Below are positions 1 to 12,796 of a DNA stretch of 64,000 bases, piece after piece. The DNA is taken from the NCBI RefSeq assembly GCF_030272615.1, contig NC_081408.1:201772341-201836340 (forward strand), given 5' to 3'. The translations under genes and the position numbers were made by a program. The DNA comes from Cryptomeria japonica. Its lineage: Eukaryota; Streptophyta; Pinopsida; Cupressales; Cupressaceae. Within the stretch, counting starts at the first letter, position 1. Each line of letters begins with the position of its first letter. Below the pieces are notes generated by a model, which saw only the letters and a program-made list of their open reading frames with translations, had not been told where the DNA came from and searched no databases.

Positions 1-3000
1 GTCGCAACGAGCAACTGGATCCGAGTCTACCGAAACCAAGAGAGGCTTTTTTAGAGTGCCATAACAAAACCCTGCAAGATCAAACTGATCATTCTTATGA
101 TTAACGGGCACAGAGAAACACGATGCCGAATATTGACAACTTTGAGCAATTTGAGCACTTGGGCGATTTGGCTGCTAGGGCGTGGCCCACAATGATCGGG
201 CGAGTTGGAGAGCAAAAAGAAGGCATTCCTAGCGTAAACCCAGCCACCGTGATGCGTACGAGCTAGCAGTTCAGTTCCGCAATGAGCGGATTGAAAGATG
301 GGGCATTGTGCAACTTTTCATTGAACTCATCTGACGCTTTTTGTCGTAACCGAGAAAGAGTCACCACGAGCAACTGGATCCGACTCTACTCAAACTAAGA
401 GAGGATTTTTTAGAGTACCATAACATGACCCTGCAGGATCAGATGGATTGTTCTTATGATTAACAGGCATGGAGAAATGTGATGTCGAATATTAACAACT
501 TTGAGCAATTTAAGTACTTGGGCGATTTGGCTGCTAGGGTGTGGCCCGCAATGATCGAGTGAGTTGGAGAGAAAAAATAAAACATTCCTAGCATAAACCC
601 GACCACCCTGATGCGTACAAGCTGACAGTTTAGTGCCGCGATGAGTGGATTGAAAGATGGGGCATTGTGCAACTTTTCATTGAACTCATCTGACACTTTT
701 TGTCGCAACCGAGAAAGAGTCACCACGAGTAATTGGATCCGAGTCTACCGAAACCGAGAAAGGCTTTTTTAGAGTGCCATAACACAATCTCATAGGATTA
801 GATGGATCATTCTTATGATTAACGAGCACAGAGAAACGCGATGCCAAATATTGACAACTTTGAGCAATTTGAGCACTTGGGCGATTTGACTGCTAGGGTG
901 TGGCCCACAACAATCGGGTGAGTTGGAGAGAAAAAAGAAGGCATTCCTAGCGTAAACCCGGCCACCCCAATGCGTACGAGCTGATGGTTTGGTGCCGTGA
1001 TGAGTGGATTGAAAGATGGGGCATTGTGCAACTTTTCATTGAACTCATCTGATGCTTTTTGTCGCAACCGAGAAAGAGTCGCCACAAGCAACTAGATCTG
1101 AGTCTACCCAAACCGAGAGAGGATTTTTTAGAGTACCATAACACGACCTTGTAGGATAAGATGGATCATTCTTATGATTAACAGGCATGGAGAAACGCGA
1201 TGTCGAATATTGACAACTTTGAGCAATTTGAGCACTTGGGCGATTTGGCTGCTAGGGTGTGGCCTGCAACGATCGGGCGAGTTGGAGAGAAAAAAGAAGG
1301 CATTCCTACCATAAACCCATCCACCCCGATGTGTACGAGCTGACGATTTGGTGCTGCGACAAGTGTATTGAAAGATGGGGCATTGTGCAACTTTTCATTG
1401 AACTCATCTGATGCTTTTTGTCACAACTGAGAAAGAGTCGCCACAAGCAACTGGATTCGAGTCTACCCAAATCGAGAGAGGCTTTTTTAGAAAGCCATAA
1501 CATGACATTGTAGGATCAGGCGGATCATTCTTATGATAAACGGGTATGGAGAAATGCGATGCCGAATATTGACAACTTTGAGTAATTTGAGCACTTGGGT
1601 GATTTGGCTACTAGGGTGTAGCCTGCAATGATCAGGCGAGTTGGAGAGAAAAAAGAAGGCATTCATAGCATAAACTCAACCACCCCAATGCGTACAAGTT
1701 GACGGTTCGGTGCCGCGACGAGCGGATTGAAAGATGGGGCACTGTGCATCTTTTCATTGAACTCATCTGACGCTTTTTGTCGCAATCAAGAAAGAGTCGC
1801 CACAAGCAACTGGATCCGAGTCTATTGAAACCAAGAGAGGCTTTTTTAGAGTGCCATAACACGACCTTGTAGGATTAGATAGATCATTTTTATGATTAAT
1901 GGGCATGAAGAAACGCGATGCCGAATATTGACAACTTTGAGCAATTTGAGCACTTGGGCGATTTGGCTGCTAGGGTGTGGCCCACAATGATCGAGCAAGT
2001 TGGAGAGCAAAAAGAAGGCATTCCTAGTGTAAACCAAGCCACCCCGATGCGTATGAGCTGATGGTTTGGTGTCGTGATGAGCGGATTGAAAGATGGGGCA
2101 TTATGCAACTTTTCATTGAACTCATTTGATGCTTTTTGTCGCAACTGAGAAAGAGTCACCATGAGCAACTGGATCCGAGTCTACCCAAACTGAGAGAGGC
2201 TTTTTTAGAGTGCCATAACATGACCCCATAGGATCAAGTGGATTGTTCTTTTGATTAACAAGCACGGAGAAACGCGATGCCGAATATTGACAACTTTGAG
2301 CAATTTGAGCACTTGGACGATTTGGCTGCTAGGGTGTGGCCCACAACGATCAACGAGTTGGAGAGAAAAAAGAAGGCATTCCTAGGGTAAACCCAGCCAC
2401 CTCGACATGCATGAGCTGACGGTTCGGTGTTGCAACGAGCGAATTGAAAGATAGGGCATTGTGCAACTTTTCATTGAACTCATTTGATGCTTTTTGTTGC
2501 AACCGAGAAAGAGTCACCACGAGCAACTGGATCTGAGTCTACCCAAACCAAGAGAGGCCTTTTTAGAGTGCCATAACACAACCCCATAGGATCAGATGGA
2601 TTATTCTTATGATTAACAGGAACGGAGAAATGTGATGCCAAATATTGACAAATTTGAGCAATTTGAGCACTTGGGCGATTTGGCTACTAGGGTGTGGCCC
2701 ACAACAATCGGGCGAGTTGGAGAGCAAAAAGAAGGCATTCCTAGCATAAACCTAGCCACCCCGATACATACGGGCTAATGGTTCGGTGTTGGGACAAGCG
2801 GATTGAAAGATGGGGCATTGTGCAACTTTTCATTGAACTCATCTGACGCTTTTTGTTGCAACCGTGAAAGGTCACCACGAGCAACTGGATCTGAGTCTAC
2901 CCAAATTGAGAGAGGTTTTTTTAGAGTGCAATAACACAACCCCACAGGATCATATGGATCGTTCTTACATGTCACTAACATCGAGAAAAACCATGCCGAA

Positions 3001-3012
3001 TTTTGACATTTT
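1..3012. repeat. 359-bp tandem satellite array (about 8.4 copies)
   Basis: The anchor word GCAACTGGAT (or a one- or two-base variant) recurs at 11, 370, 729, 1088, 1447, 1806, 2165, 2523 and 2881, giving spacings of 359, 359, 359, 359, 359, 359, 358 and 358. The array runs off the left edge; the last unit loses similarity near 3012. Copies differ mostly by CG changing to TG or CA, as expected of methylated DNA. Minus-strand reading frames of 60-90 codons recur in each unit, but 359 is not a multiple of three, so no frame continues from unit to unit. I treat these as accidental. The origin of the unit is not recognised. Confidence 0.95.
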
Positions 3013-3256
3013 TTCACACTGAGTGATTGACAACAAATGAGCATTTTTTACATCTTTTACCATATTAGTAGGGTATACTTCATGAAATGATCCCATGTAA
3101 TCTCTAATGGTCCAAAATGACATTATTTACATAAAATCACACAAAACAAGACAAAAACATAATTTTTTATATTACCATGCCTTGAGTAGTCAAAAATACA
3201 AGTCATGTACATATATCCAAATAAGATTGATATTACATTTTTTTACATTTACATTT
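3013..3256. other. AT-rich flank between satellite and element A
   Basis: This is short AT-rich DNA with no supported gene. It ends in CATTT (3252-3256), the left copy of the target duplication of element A. Before that insertion it was contiguous with the sequence now starting at 21775, the 3' end of a transposase-like gene on the minus strand. Confidence 0.7.
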
Positions 3257-4614
3257 TGTAGTCACACAAATCTGTCCAGCTTAATTGAATAAATATTTTC
3301 TATTTATTTGATTAAAAATCCACTAGCCAGGAGTTAATGAATTAATATTTAATTAATTCATCTTCAAAACATTATCCTATTAATTAAGTAAATTATTCAA
3401 TTTATTTTAATTAATTCATTAAACCAAGTTCACAAATCAATTAAATAAATAAAATCTATTTATTTAATTAAATCCCCCTATTCCTCTTTTAAATAAATTA
3501 AATTAAACATTTATTTAAATCATTATCCCCCCCCACTTGTGTTTTCCTACAAATGCAACTTGCACATATTTATTGAAATAAATGAATTTTTATTTTAATA
3601 AAATCCTATTTTCCCTCACCCACCAAATCCACTTGCAAATCTAATCCCCTTCTAGATTCTTCTAAACCCCTTCCTAATTAACCTAATCCATCCCCTAATT
3701 ATTGTCACATTCCTAAGCAAAATGGAGTCACTTCTCAAAGACTTCAAAAGTCTTTGAAAAGCATTTAATGCTTTGTGTGTTCAACAATTAAACCTCCAAA
3801 GTCTTCCAAAACCACTAATGGCTCTTACATGACCATTAATGGCTCTTACATAACCATTTATGGTAGTTTCAAACTTGTCTCCCCAAACATTTATTGTTTT
3901 GACCATGTTTATCCATTGGATAAAAGCTTTATTCTTTGAATAAAGAGTTTATTCATTCAACTAACCTTGACCTTAACTCCCAAGGTCATGTCAAGCATTT
4001 AATGCTTATTCCCTCTCCTCTCAACCTATCTCACATTGACACTTGTCACCCTAGGATTGGGTTGAAAGCCCTCACATGGATTGAAAATCATTCAATCTTG
4101 ACCCTTGTTGAGATTGCTCAATCTCAACCATCCATTGCTCCATTTTTCCTATAAATAGAGCCCATTTCTTTATAATCCAGATCCTGAAAACTTGTATGGA
4201 TTTAACCTATAGGCATTTTAGAGAGCATTTAGCATAGAAAACTAATATCTTGTTATTTTGGTTAAAATCAATCATTTTTAATAGCATCTAGTATTTTAGA
4301 TTTTCATTTTACATTTGGAGCAAAATACTCAAATCTCAATCCTCCATAAGCATCCATAGTGCAAAAAGCTGCTAAGAGCTACACTATTTTGGAACTTGGA
4401 GAGGAGAGGAACAAAGGAGAAGGAGCCAAGAGCATGTTAGGAGGCATTTGGAGATGCCTCATCATATTTGCTTATTTAGTTAATATTCTTTCATGTTCTT
4501 AGTGTCTCTTTTGATATGCCTGTTTAGATTAGCTTTTGGTTAACTAACACTAATGATTTCTTGTGTCTTGTGTTGTTTGTCATTTGCTAACCTTGTCCAT
4601 TTTGCAGAGCATCA
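3257..4614 (+). repeat. 5' LTR of element A
   Basis: This 1358-bp repeat matches 20387-21774 along its whole length, starting TGTAGTCACACAAATCTG and ending GCATCA. It lacks 28 bp present in the 3' copy (around 21046-21073), where two copies of GTTTATCC flank the missing piece, so this copy lost it by slippage or short-repeat recombination. It contains a TATA box near 4150. Confidence 0.95.
4150..4158 (+). promoter_or_regulatory. TATA box of the 5' LTR
   Basis: TATAAATAG lies about 460 bp before the LTR end, with an identical copy at 21309-21317 in the 3' LTR. It is the best candidate core promoter for the genomic RNA of element A. Confidence 0.7.
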
Positions 4615-4616
4615 TT

Positions 4617-4637
4617 TGGTGAACCTGACGTGAATCC
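4617..4637 (+). other. Primer binding site of element A
   Basis: TGGTGAACCTGACGTGAAT begins two bases after the 5' LTR. The leading TGG pairs with a tRNA CCA end. Element B has the same site with one substitution on the opposite strand (58101-58119). I do not assign the tRNA species. Confidence 0.8.
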
Positions 4638-4703
4638 AAACACCTAAGAGATCATTTTTTTTTAGCCAATAACATGTTTGAATGTTGAAATTGTCACACA
4701 GGT

Positions 4704-4940
4704 TGCGCTTTAGCGCTATTGATCACGTTATAGCGCTATTTATACTTGTTCTAGCACTATTGTTCTTACAATAGTGCTATTGTATCAAGATTAGTGCTAT
4801 TGACATGGTCTGAGCGCTTTTGACCCTATTTTGGCGCTATTGACCCTATTTAAGCGCTTTTGTCTTCTCTGTCTTTCTTTTTCTTTTAGCGCGTTTGTGT
4901 TAAATAGTACTTTTGTTCAAACACAGACTAGCGCTATTGT
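4704..4940 (+). repeat. Sense-leader array of TAGCGCTATTG motifs
   Basis: About ten copies of an 11-base word, TAGCGCTATTG and close variants (TAGTGCTATTG, GAGCGCTTTTG, TGGCGCTATTG, TAGCGCGTTTG), occur at roughly 20-base spacing about 100 bp downstream of the 5' LTR. All point the same way. The reverse complement of the same word forms a second array at 19505-19825. Confidence 0.9.
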
Positions 4941-7336
4941 AACAAAACATTGTAAAAAAGACCTTGTAATCAAAAAAGTGAAAAATTTTAGGCTTGTGGA
5001 AGCCCCCCTTAGATATGGATTTTTCTAACTGGTTGTTGTTTGTCCAGGTTTAAAAACTCACCTTTTTAAAATCAAAAACTTTATTTTGATGTTTTAAAAC
5101 TTGAACAAACAAACTTTCCCTTGCTTTCCAGTTAGGATCACTTGTTTCTTTGGTGCATTAAAACTGAACAAAACAACATTTGTTTTCTTGCAATTTAGGA
5201 AACACACTTTATTTGGTGCTTAAAATCAACAATTCCATTTTTCTTGCATCAAACTAAAGAATTTACAATCCACACTTCAATTTTTGGTGCACATAAAATA
5301 TAAAATCAAATTGTTTAAAACTTTTTGCAAAGCGCTTTTTCTTCATGCATACATGCGTCAATTTCAGTTGACCAGGATTTCCAAAATTCTAGTTTACTCA
5401 AAACCTTTGCATTTGAAGTTAAAGAACACCATGAATGTTGGAGCAACACCTCCAAATAGTTAGATCACATTGCAATGGCAAATTAAAAAGAACAAGTGTT
5501 TTTCGTGCTTGGCACACTTGTACAAAAAGTTGGTCAAGTGGTCATACTTCTAACACACACTATCCTCTCCCTTGGCTTTTGTGGTCCTAGGTGCAAGAGA
5601 AAAGTGTTAGTAACACTAAATTTTTTTTATATTTTTAAGAGAGGCCTGCCAAGAGACACATCACTCTTGGGAATGACCTCGCATGGTAAATCCTTCAAGC
5701 CGCTATAAAAATTAGGTGAGAGCGAAAGCTGTAGCCTTAGGTATAGCTATTCCTATAGTGTAACTGGTCGAAAGGACAAATGGGCCCCACCACTAGTTAC
5801 AAGGCTCTTAAGTGAGTCACTGCAGAATGAACTTATGTCCAAAAACATCGAACATAACTAAACACCTTTAAGTAGTAGCCCACCCATTCTATTGATTGAG
5901 GATATTTGCGATATAATTTAGTGCAAGAGCATAGATGGTTTTGCTCCCAAGATACTCACCATACATATTTCCTTGAGTAGAAACATAGCTTTTTGAAAAG
6001 TCACTTGTGGCTTGATAAAAGTGGTGACTCCCCCATCATAGAGATCATCTATTTGTTATGCTCATGCAAGACTTAGTATATCACATCCTTAACTGCCATG
6101 GTGGGATTCATAAGGTATGTAGTACCAAAGTCGAAGAAATATCAAGATGTGGGCTAAATTTATCACAATTGGCCATTTGACCTTAGGGATAAAAAGTGTT
6201 TGAAGTGTGTTCATTTTAGTCAAGACCAAGTGCAAATTGAGCTGACTTCAGGCTTTGGAAATACACCTTAAAATACATCTAGAGGAAGGGCCATATAAAA
6301 GTCCAAGGATTGGGTTGATCTAGACCCATACTCATTTGTGCCTTTGAGGCACCATTCTTGTGTTTGTGTGCTTGCTTTGTTTTCTTGTCAAAGAAAAATC
6401 AGAAAAATCAATTCCAAAAACAAAGTACTCATCCAACCAAACATTTTTCAAAACAACGAAAAATATCAAAAACAAAGTGTAAACAACAAAGAATCAAACT
6501 TTATGACCATTCTTCACATCTTGCGAAAGAAGAAGCATCATTAGAATATCAACTTGAAAAGAAGACCATTGAGCTCAAAGGCTTTGATCAAAAGGAGGAA
6601 ATTCTTCTATCTAAATAGACAAATCTTTGTCTCCCATAGAGTTTTTCTGCATCACATGCGTCTCTACCTTCAAGGCAAAACAAACGAATTTGATTTAGAG
6701 TCATTGAACCGCAGAGCTTTTATGCAATATAGAGCTTTGAGTTATCACAAAAACCAAGGAGGTAAGATTAATCCCCACTTTTTCCCAAACGTCTGTATCA
6801 CATACAACGTAGCTCGAGAAATACCACCAACACCCGAAAGGGAAGAGGTAGAGTTTGTCCCATTTGTGACACAAATCTTTTATTGAAGTTAAAAACATTT
6901 TCATCCACTATCTTACTCATACATCATCACTTCATCATCAATCCATTCCAACTCTCAAAAAACTAAGAGGTTCTTGTCCCAAGTTCTCTTTTTAGATATT
7001 GCTTGAATCAAATGCATCACATCACTTTTTAGATTGTTTCTACATCTAGGATAAGCTCATCCTAAGAGACACATCTATGCAGGTTAAAACTAGTTCATGA
7101 GTGAATCCTCTCATTACTAGGTAGTTAAATCTGTAACACATCTCAGATTTCTCTACACCTTATCACATCCAAACTTATCAAAAACAAACAAGAAATTCAA
7201 AATAAGGAATTTCGGTTACATCTACCTTTAAGTTCTAGAGATCCACATGCAACACAATTCACCAACCATCAATCTCTCATTTCATCAAAAACTCATCATC
7301 ATTTTCACACAACTTCAACAAAATCTTGTAAACAAA
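4941..7336 (+). other. Long untranslated leader of element A
   Basis: This 2.4-kb stretch lies between the motif array and the gag start. I see no ORF with recognisable similarity; the frames at 6338-6886 are short and overlapping, with no motif. Long leaders are usual in large Tat-type elements. Confidence 0.6.
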
Positions 7337-9103
7337 ATGGCCCAAACCCGATCACAGTCAAGGCAACGAGAAATAGAAATGGAAGAAGAAGAAGAGGAAA
7401 ATCTCAATGAATTTCAAGAAGCACTTGGAGGAAATGCAAATGACGAAAACCCAAGTACTCCCACTCCTGCAACAATCAAAAGGGCCCAACATAACCCTCT
7501 CTTTAACATACTTTTTGACAAAATACTCAGGAGCAATGCGGATGCTCACTTTTTAAAGCTCGCTCAAGAAGGAGGAAAACTCCCCTCTGACTTTGATCTG
7601 GCCCAATTAAGACAAGCATCAGAATGACAAAGTTGCCATGAAGAGGAAAGAGGTAGAGATCCCATCAGATATAACATTCCTCGAGGTAACCCACCACCTC
7701 CTCCTCCAAATGAAATGGAGATGTTGCAGCAAAAAGTCAAGAATCTCGCCCAACAACTTCATAGTGGTGTCAAAACTAACCAATTCTCACTCAATGACAT
7801 CTGTCCCTATCCTTTTGATAGGAATCTTTATATGCCACCCTTTCCACGAGGATTCGAAACACCCAAATTCAAAAAATATAGAGGAAAGGGAGATCCTCGT
7901 GATCATGTCAAAGAATTTCATTCCGCTTGCCTCGAAGTGGCATATGAAGACACATACCTAATGCGCCTTTTTCCCCAAAGCTTGGGAGGAAAAACCACAT
8001 CATGGTTTTCCTGACTATCAGGTGACATTAGAACATTTGAGGAACTCATCCAGAAATTCCTAGCTCATTACTCTCATAACATTGAACGCGACATCACCAT
8101 GGCTGATCTGTGCAACACTAAACAAAAACTAGGTGAACTATTCTCAGTATTCCTGCAACGATGGTGTCAAATGTCTAGAAGATGTTCTCTTCAATTACCT
8201 GAACGAGAACTAGTGGAAATATTCATTTCCAACTTAAACAAAGAAATGGAATTTCACCTAGATGTCAAAGACACAGATTCTTTTAATGATATGATCACCA
8301 AGGGTTTGAAATGTGAACGGGCACTCATCAAGAAAGGACTTATCAAAATCTATAATGAACCAAAGGATAGTCCTCGCCCATGCTTCAATAGTGATAAACC
8401 AAGCTTCTGGAACAAAAACAAGAATATCATCAATGATGGGGTTGTGGATGCCAGGACTATAAAAAGTGCACAACCTGTGGTTCGGTTTGCAGGACAGAAT
8501 CCTCCACCTCAGAATAACACAAATGTTCCTTCCAATCAAGGTCGTATCACATCTCACGATGAACCAAGACCTCATTAGCAAAAACAAAAACGAACATACA
8601 CTCCCTTAGGGGAACCCATTGAAACAGTATTGCGACAACTCATTTCTCAAAATTTGGTCACTTTACCTAAAACATCAAACTATGAGCCTCAGGTCAAACC
8701 CCCATGGTGGCGAGATACTGAACACTATGATTTCCACCAAGGGAGAGGACACAATACAAGTAATTGTCACCGATTGAAAGATCTTATTCAAGATCTTATT
8801 GACCGAGGAGAAATTGAAATCGAAGGACATGACTCAAAAACAATAAACAATGATCATCTGATGTTCAAAAATCCACTTCCATCACAAAATCAAAGGGGTC
8901 CTTCCACTTCCAGGCGAGGCACTGATACCACAGATTATACGCAGGCTGCATATAATTACACTATAAATCACCTGTATGATGCCAGTGAACAAGTTGCAAC
9001 TATAACCATCAAAAATCCCAACTCCAATTGCAATGTTGTTACACGACATGGCAAGGTTACCATAAAAGCAGCTCCACAAGGCACCACCTCCATCCCAAAG
9101 TAG
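7337..9103 (+). pseudogene. Element A gag (capsid/nucleocapsid), broken
   Basis: This is the N-terminal part of the gag-pol reading frame. The start is the ATG at 7337 (MAQTRSQSR), followed by an acidic stretch. A retrotransposon gag-type capsid region follows (about 7840-8390, including YRGKGDPRDHVKEF and FLQRW), then a zinc-finger-like segment near 8730-8790 (YDFHQGRGHNTSNCHRLK), where the first expected cysteine is absent. In-frame stops occur at 7625, 8012, 8576 and 9101, several at places where the family usually has Gln, Arg or Trp. The frame is otherwise unbroken and continues into protease without a shift. The role would be particle assembly and RNA packaging; this copy cannot make it. 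Confidence 0.85.
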
Positions 9104-9682
9104 TACAATCTTGTGGAACAATTAGACAAAATGCCTGCGCTTATATCCATTTTAGACCTATTGTGCCTATCACCATCTCATAAAACAATCTTGGATCAAG
9201 CACTCCAAGAGGCGTTAGTCCCTGTAAACTTGAATACAGACCAATTTCAAGCCATGGTTGGAAGTCTAAAGTCATCACCTTGTCTCACTTTTTTCGAAAG
9301 TGACAACTCTTCCTTCCAACAACCTCATAATGCTTCACTACACATTGAAGGCTATATCAACTAGCATAGGATCAAGCGAGTCTTGACCAATAATGGAGCA
9401 GGCCTGAATATTTGTACCCTACAGTTGGTCACAACATTGGGATATGCCATATAATCAGTGGATCCCCGCAAGAAGATCACAATCAAAGCCTATGACGATG
9501 CAGAGCGTTCATCCAAAGGAGCGGAGGTACTACCAATCCAAGTGGGCCCTATGGTAAAACACATCATCTGTCAGGTTCTGGACCTTCCTCTGCCATACAA
9601 TCTATTGTTAGGAAGACCTTTGGATACATGCCATGTAACCCATTCCATCTACCTACCATCAATGTATCAAGTTCCCACATAA
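9104..9682 (+). pseudogene. Element A aspartic protease, broken
   Basis: The region is in frame with gag. The active-site segment reads LTNNGAGLN (9383-9409), where plant Tat-like proteases normally have Asp-Asn-Gly; the catalytic Asp position is Asn (codon AAT at 9389), a G-to-A change. The typical ILLGRP-like strand appears as NLLLGRPL near 9600-9620. Just after it an extra T in a TTT run (9619-9621) shifts the frame by one, and the rest of the protease tail continues in the next frame. Stops at 9362 and 9452 also break it. Confidence 0.8.
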
Positions 9683-11496
9683 CAGTGTAGAGATCACAAT
9701 CCTGGGCGATGCAAATCCCTTTGCATATTACCATAATATCAGCCATCAACCAGAGATTACCGTTCCTAATAATAGAGAAGTCATTTCCTCCACATCATAT
9801 ATAAGTCTCGCCTCTCTTACCAGTTCGAACACCACTATACCAAAGCAAGAAAAGCTTAAAATGAAAATAGCAGAGGAAGGTCCTGGGGAATACAACTTGA
9901 GTCAACTCTTTTGTGTGGGACAAATGCCCACTTCACCTATAACACATGGTAAACCACATCAGTTACTCTAGCAACCACTAATCATGCCAGCATGTGCTTT
10001 AACGCCTTTCATCCTTGGAAAGAGTCAAGAAGAAGAAATGCCCCAAGATGAGGACTTAGCGGAATGGATCTATAAAGATCCCATCACCACTGATATACTG
10101 CAAGTTAAGCTTCCTACAGATCAATATGGCAAAAGTCTCCTCATTATGCAAAGAATGGGGTACGATGGTCAGAGTGCTTTGGGATATTGTAAACAAGAAC
10201 GACATGAACCTCTACTACCAGAATTCAAGCCCAAAGGTAATACAGGCCTAGGCTTTGAAAAAGAGATCTTTCCTAAACTCAAATTCAAAGGAAAACCCAG
10301 CAAACCATTATATCATCCTACTGCAAAAAGGACACCTTTCATTATCAAAGCAGCATCAAGCACCATCACAACTACCCCACCAAGGATCAAAATCCCAACA
10401 CCACCATCTACAATGCCAATCATCCCACCAATCAAACTAGTAAACCCATCCGTAGCAGCCATCACATCAATAGTACCATTAGCAGCAATAGCTGTATCAG
10501 AACCTGCAGTAGCATCTATCGCACCAGTAGTTCCAGCAGAAGCCACTGAGTCAACACTACCGATACTCCCCATATTGGATTCCTTAATCCCCATCAACCT
10601 TCCTGCAGCACCGATCATTTCATCTACAAAGGTACATCAGCCAATCACACCTGCTGTATTTAAATCAAAGGACATCCCAGTATGGTATAGTAATCGGATG
10701 CTGGAAAGTGACTCAAAGACCAACTCACATGAGTGGGAATTTGATTCTGTACAACTTAACACTTTAGATGAGGAAGACACATCACTACCTCCGCCATGCA
10801 AAGACATCCCTATTTACGGAGAAGTACAGATAAAGACCACTTGGGTTCCTGAACTGGAAACATCTTCCACAGACCCTACATCTCATCCTACACCTAATTT
10901 TGATAGAGTACCATCAATGACCTTCACCACAATGTCTTAACCCTCTCTGATACATCTAACACACTTAACCTAATCGATAAAGTAATGCCCATTATTTACC
11001 CTGAACTCATCGAATGGAACCAACCAAATCCCCCATGTATTGACTTCTTCCAAAATGATGAGGCCATCATTGACTTTTTGGAATTAAGGGATAACCTACC
11101 AAGCGAGGATCACAAAGCTGGATTCACCATAGAACTAAATAGCGCAGCATACTTCAGGGCAGATGCCAAACCTTTCAGCTACAAAAATATCACAATAAAA
11201 CATGGATCTTCTAGTGAAAACCACACTGTGGCACTGTTTGATTCGACAAAAGTAAAAAGAAAGAGCGTATCCAACCGTGAAAACCTCTCTGAGGTGCCTG
11301 AGGATGAAGGGTTTGACATCCTCCCTACTAGTACACAACAAGAATGATCAACGATTTTCATCAAGGAAACCAAAGAATATAATGTGGGGACTCCTGAAAA
11401 TCCTCATCTCATACATCTGGCATCTCTTCTCACTCCAGAAAAACAACCTAAATTTATAGAGTTCTTTCAAAAGCGTCAGATCAACTTTGCATGATC
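9683..11496 (+). pseudogene. Element A linker with G-patch-like motif
   Basis: This is the linker between protease and reverse transcriptase. Frame 3 is open 9984-10940, then frame 2 resumes before 10985, so a second indel near 10905-10915 compensates the insertion at 9619. A G-patch-like segment is visible at about 10145-10260 (MQRMGYDGQSALGY and NTGLGFE), followed by a Pro/Ala/Ile-rich stretch (10360-10640) and an acidic part. G-patch domains bind RNA or helicases and are known in several retroelement polyproteins; the role here is inferred. A stop at 11345 follows. Confidence 0.65.
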
Positions 11497-12796
11497 ATAT
11501 GCAGACATGCCTAGGCTTGATCCTGATTTAGTCATGCATCACCTCACCATAGCAGAAGGAGCCAAACCTATCAAGCAGAAGCTTCGTAAGATGCATCCTC
11601 AAATTGCAGTGCTAGTCAAAACATAACTCAAGAAACTCCTAGATGTTGGTTTCATTAGACCAATTGATTATGCAGAATGGATCTCCAACATTGTGCCTAT
11701 CGGCAAACCAAAAGGGGGTATTTGCATTTGTACTGACTTCAGAGATCTGAATAAGGCATGTCCTAAGGATGACTTCCCCCTACCAAATATCAACATCATA
11801 GTGGATGTGACAGCAGGACATGACATGCTTTCTCTCATGGATTCCTTTTCAGGATACAATCAGATAAAGATCGTAGCCAAAGATCAACATAAGACAACCT
11901 TCACATGTCCATGGGGCACATATTGCTGGAATGTAATTCCTTTTGGTCTCAAGAATGTAGGAGCGACCTATCAACGAGCCATGACCACCATCTTCCATGA
12001 CATGATGCATACTATGATGGAAGATTATGTTGATGACTTACTAGCAAAATCACTCACCAGAGAAGGGCATCTCAACATATTAGATAAAATCTTTGATAGA
12101 GTGGAACAATACCATGTTCGACTCAACCCAAAGAAATGTGTCTTTGGAGTAACCTCCAGGAAGCTTATAGGATACATTGTCTCAAGAAAAGGTATAGAGG
12201 TCGACCTAGCAAAGGTAAAAGCAATCATGGACATGCCACCACCAAAGAATATCAGTCAGCTAAGGACATTACAAGGGAGGCTTCAATCCATCTGAAGATT
12301 CATTGCACAATTGGCTGATAAGTGTCACCCATTCACACACTTGCTACACAAGAACATCTGCTTTCAATGGGATGCCATATGCCAGCAAGCATTCCAGATG
12401 CTCAAAGACTATCTCATGAATACACCATTGCTAATACCACCAGATCCAAGTAGACCTCTGTTACTCTATATCTTAGCAACAAGTACAACATTGGGTGTAC
12501 TACTGGCACAACATAATGCAGAAGGAAAAGAGTGTGTTGTTTACTACATCTCTCCCACACTGGTGGGCTATGAACTCAATTACACACCTATTGAGCAAGC
12601 TTGCCTAGCAATAATCTTAGTAGCCACTAAACTGAGGCATTATCTATTAACACACAAGGTGCAACTCATTGCAAAGATTGATCCACTCAAGTATTTACTC
12701 AGCAAAGCAGCATTGATAGGTTGCTTGGCCAAATGGGTAATGATTCTAAGTGAATTTGACATCGAGTACGTGGACCGTAAAGCTATCAAAGGATAA
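11497..12796 (+). pseudogene. Element A reverse transcriptase and first RNase H, broken
   Basis: The Ty3-type reverse transcriptase shows FRDLNKACPKDDFPLP near 11740, DSFSGYNQI near 11840, PFGLKNVGATYQRAM near 11940, and the catalytic YVDD at 12026-12037, which is intact. The connection and first RNase H follow (12311-12796), including a YYISPTL segment and the region up to IEYVDRKAIKG. In-frame stops lie near 11493 (where the family usually has Trp), 11624, 12293 and 12794. It is in the same frame as gag and integrase. Confidence 0.9.

Noticed and set aside
460-2168. Repeated minus-strand 90-codon frames with SDEFNEKLHNAPSFNPL.
   Set aside because: They recur because of the 359-bp satellite; the period breaks the frame at each unit and there is no known motif.
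4704-4940. Array of viral or bacterial operator sites.
   Set aside because: The context is a retrotransposon leader and the words are imperfect; nothing supports a bacterial or viral origin.
6338-6886. Possible extra ORF upstream of gag in element A, as in Ogre elements.
   Set aside because: The frames are short, overlap in different phases and show no motif or start context.
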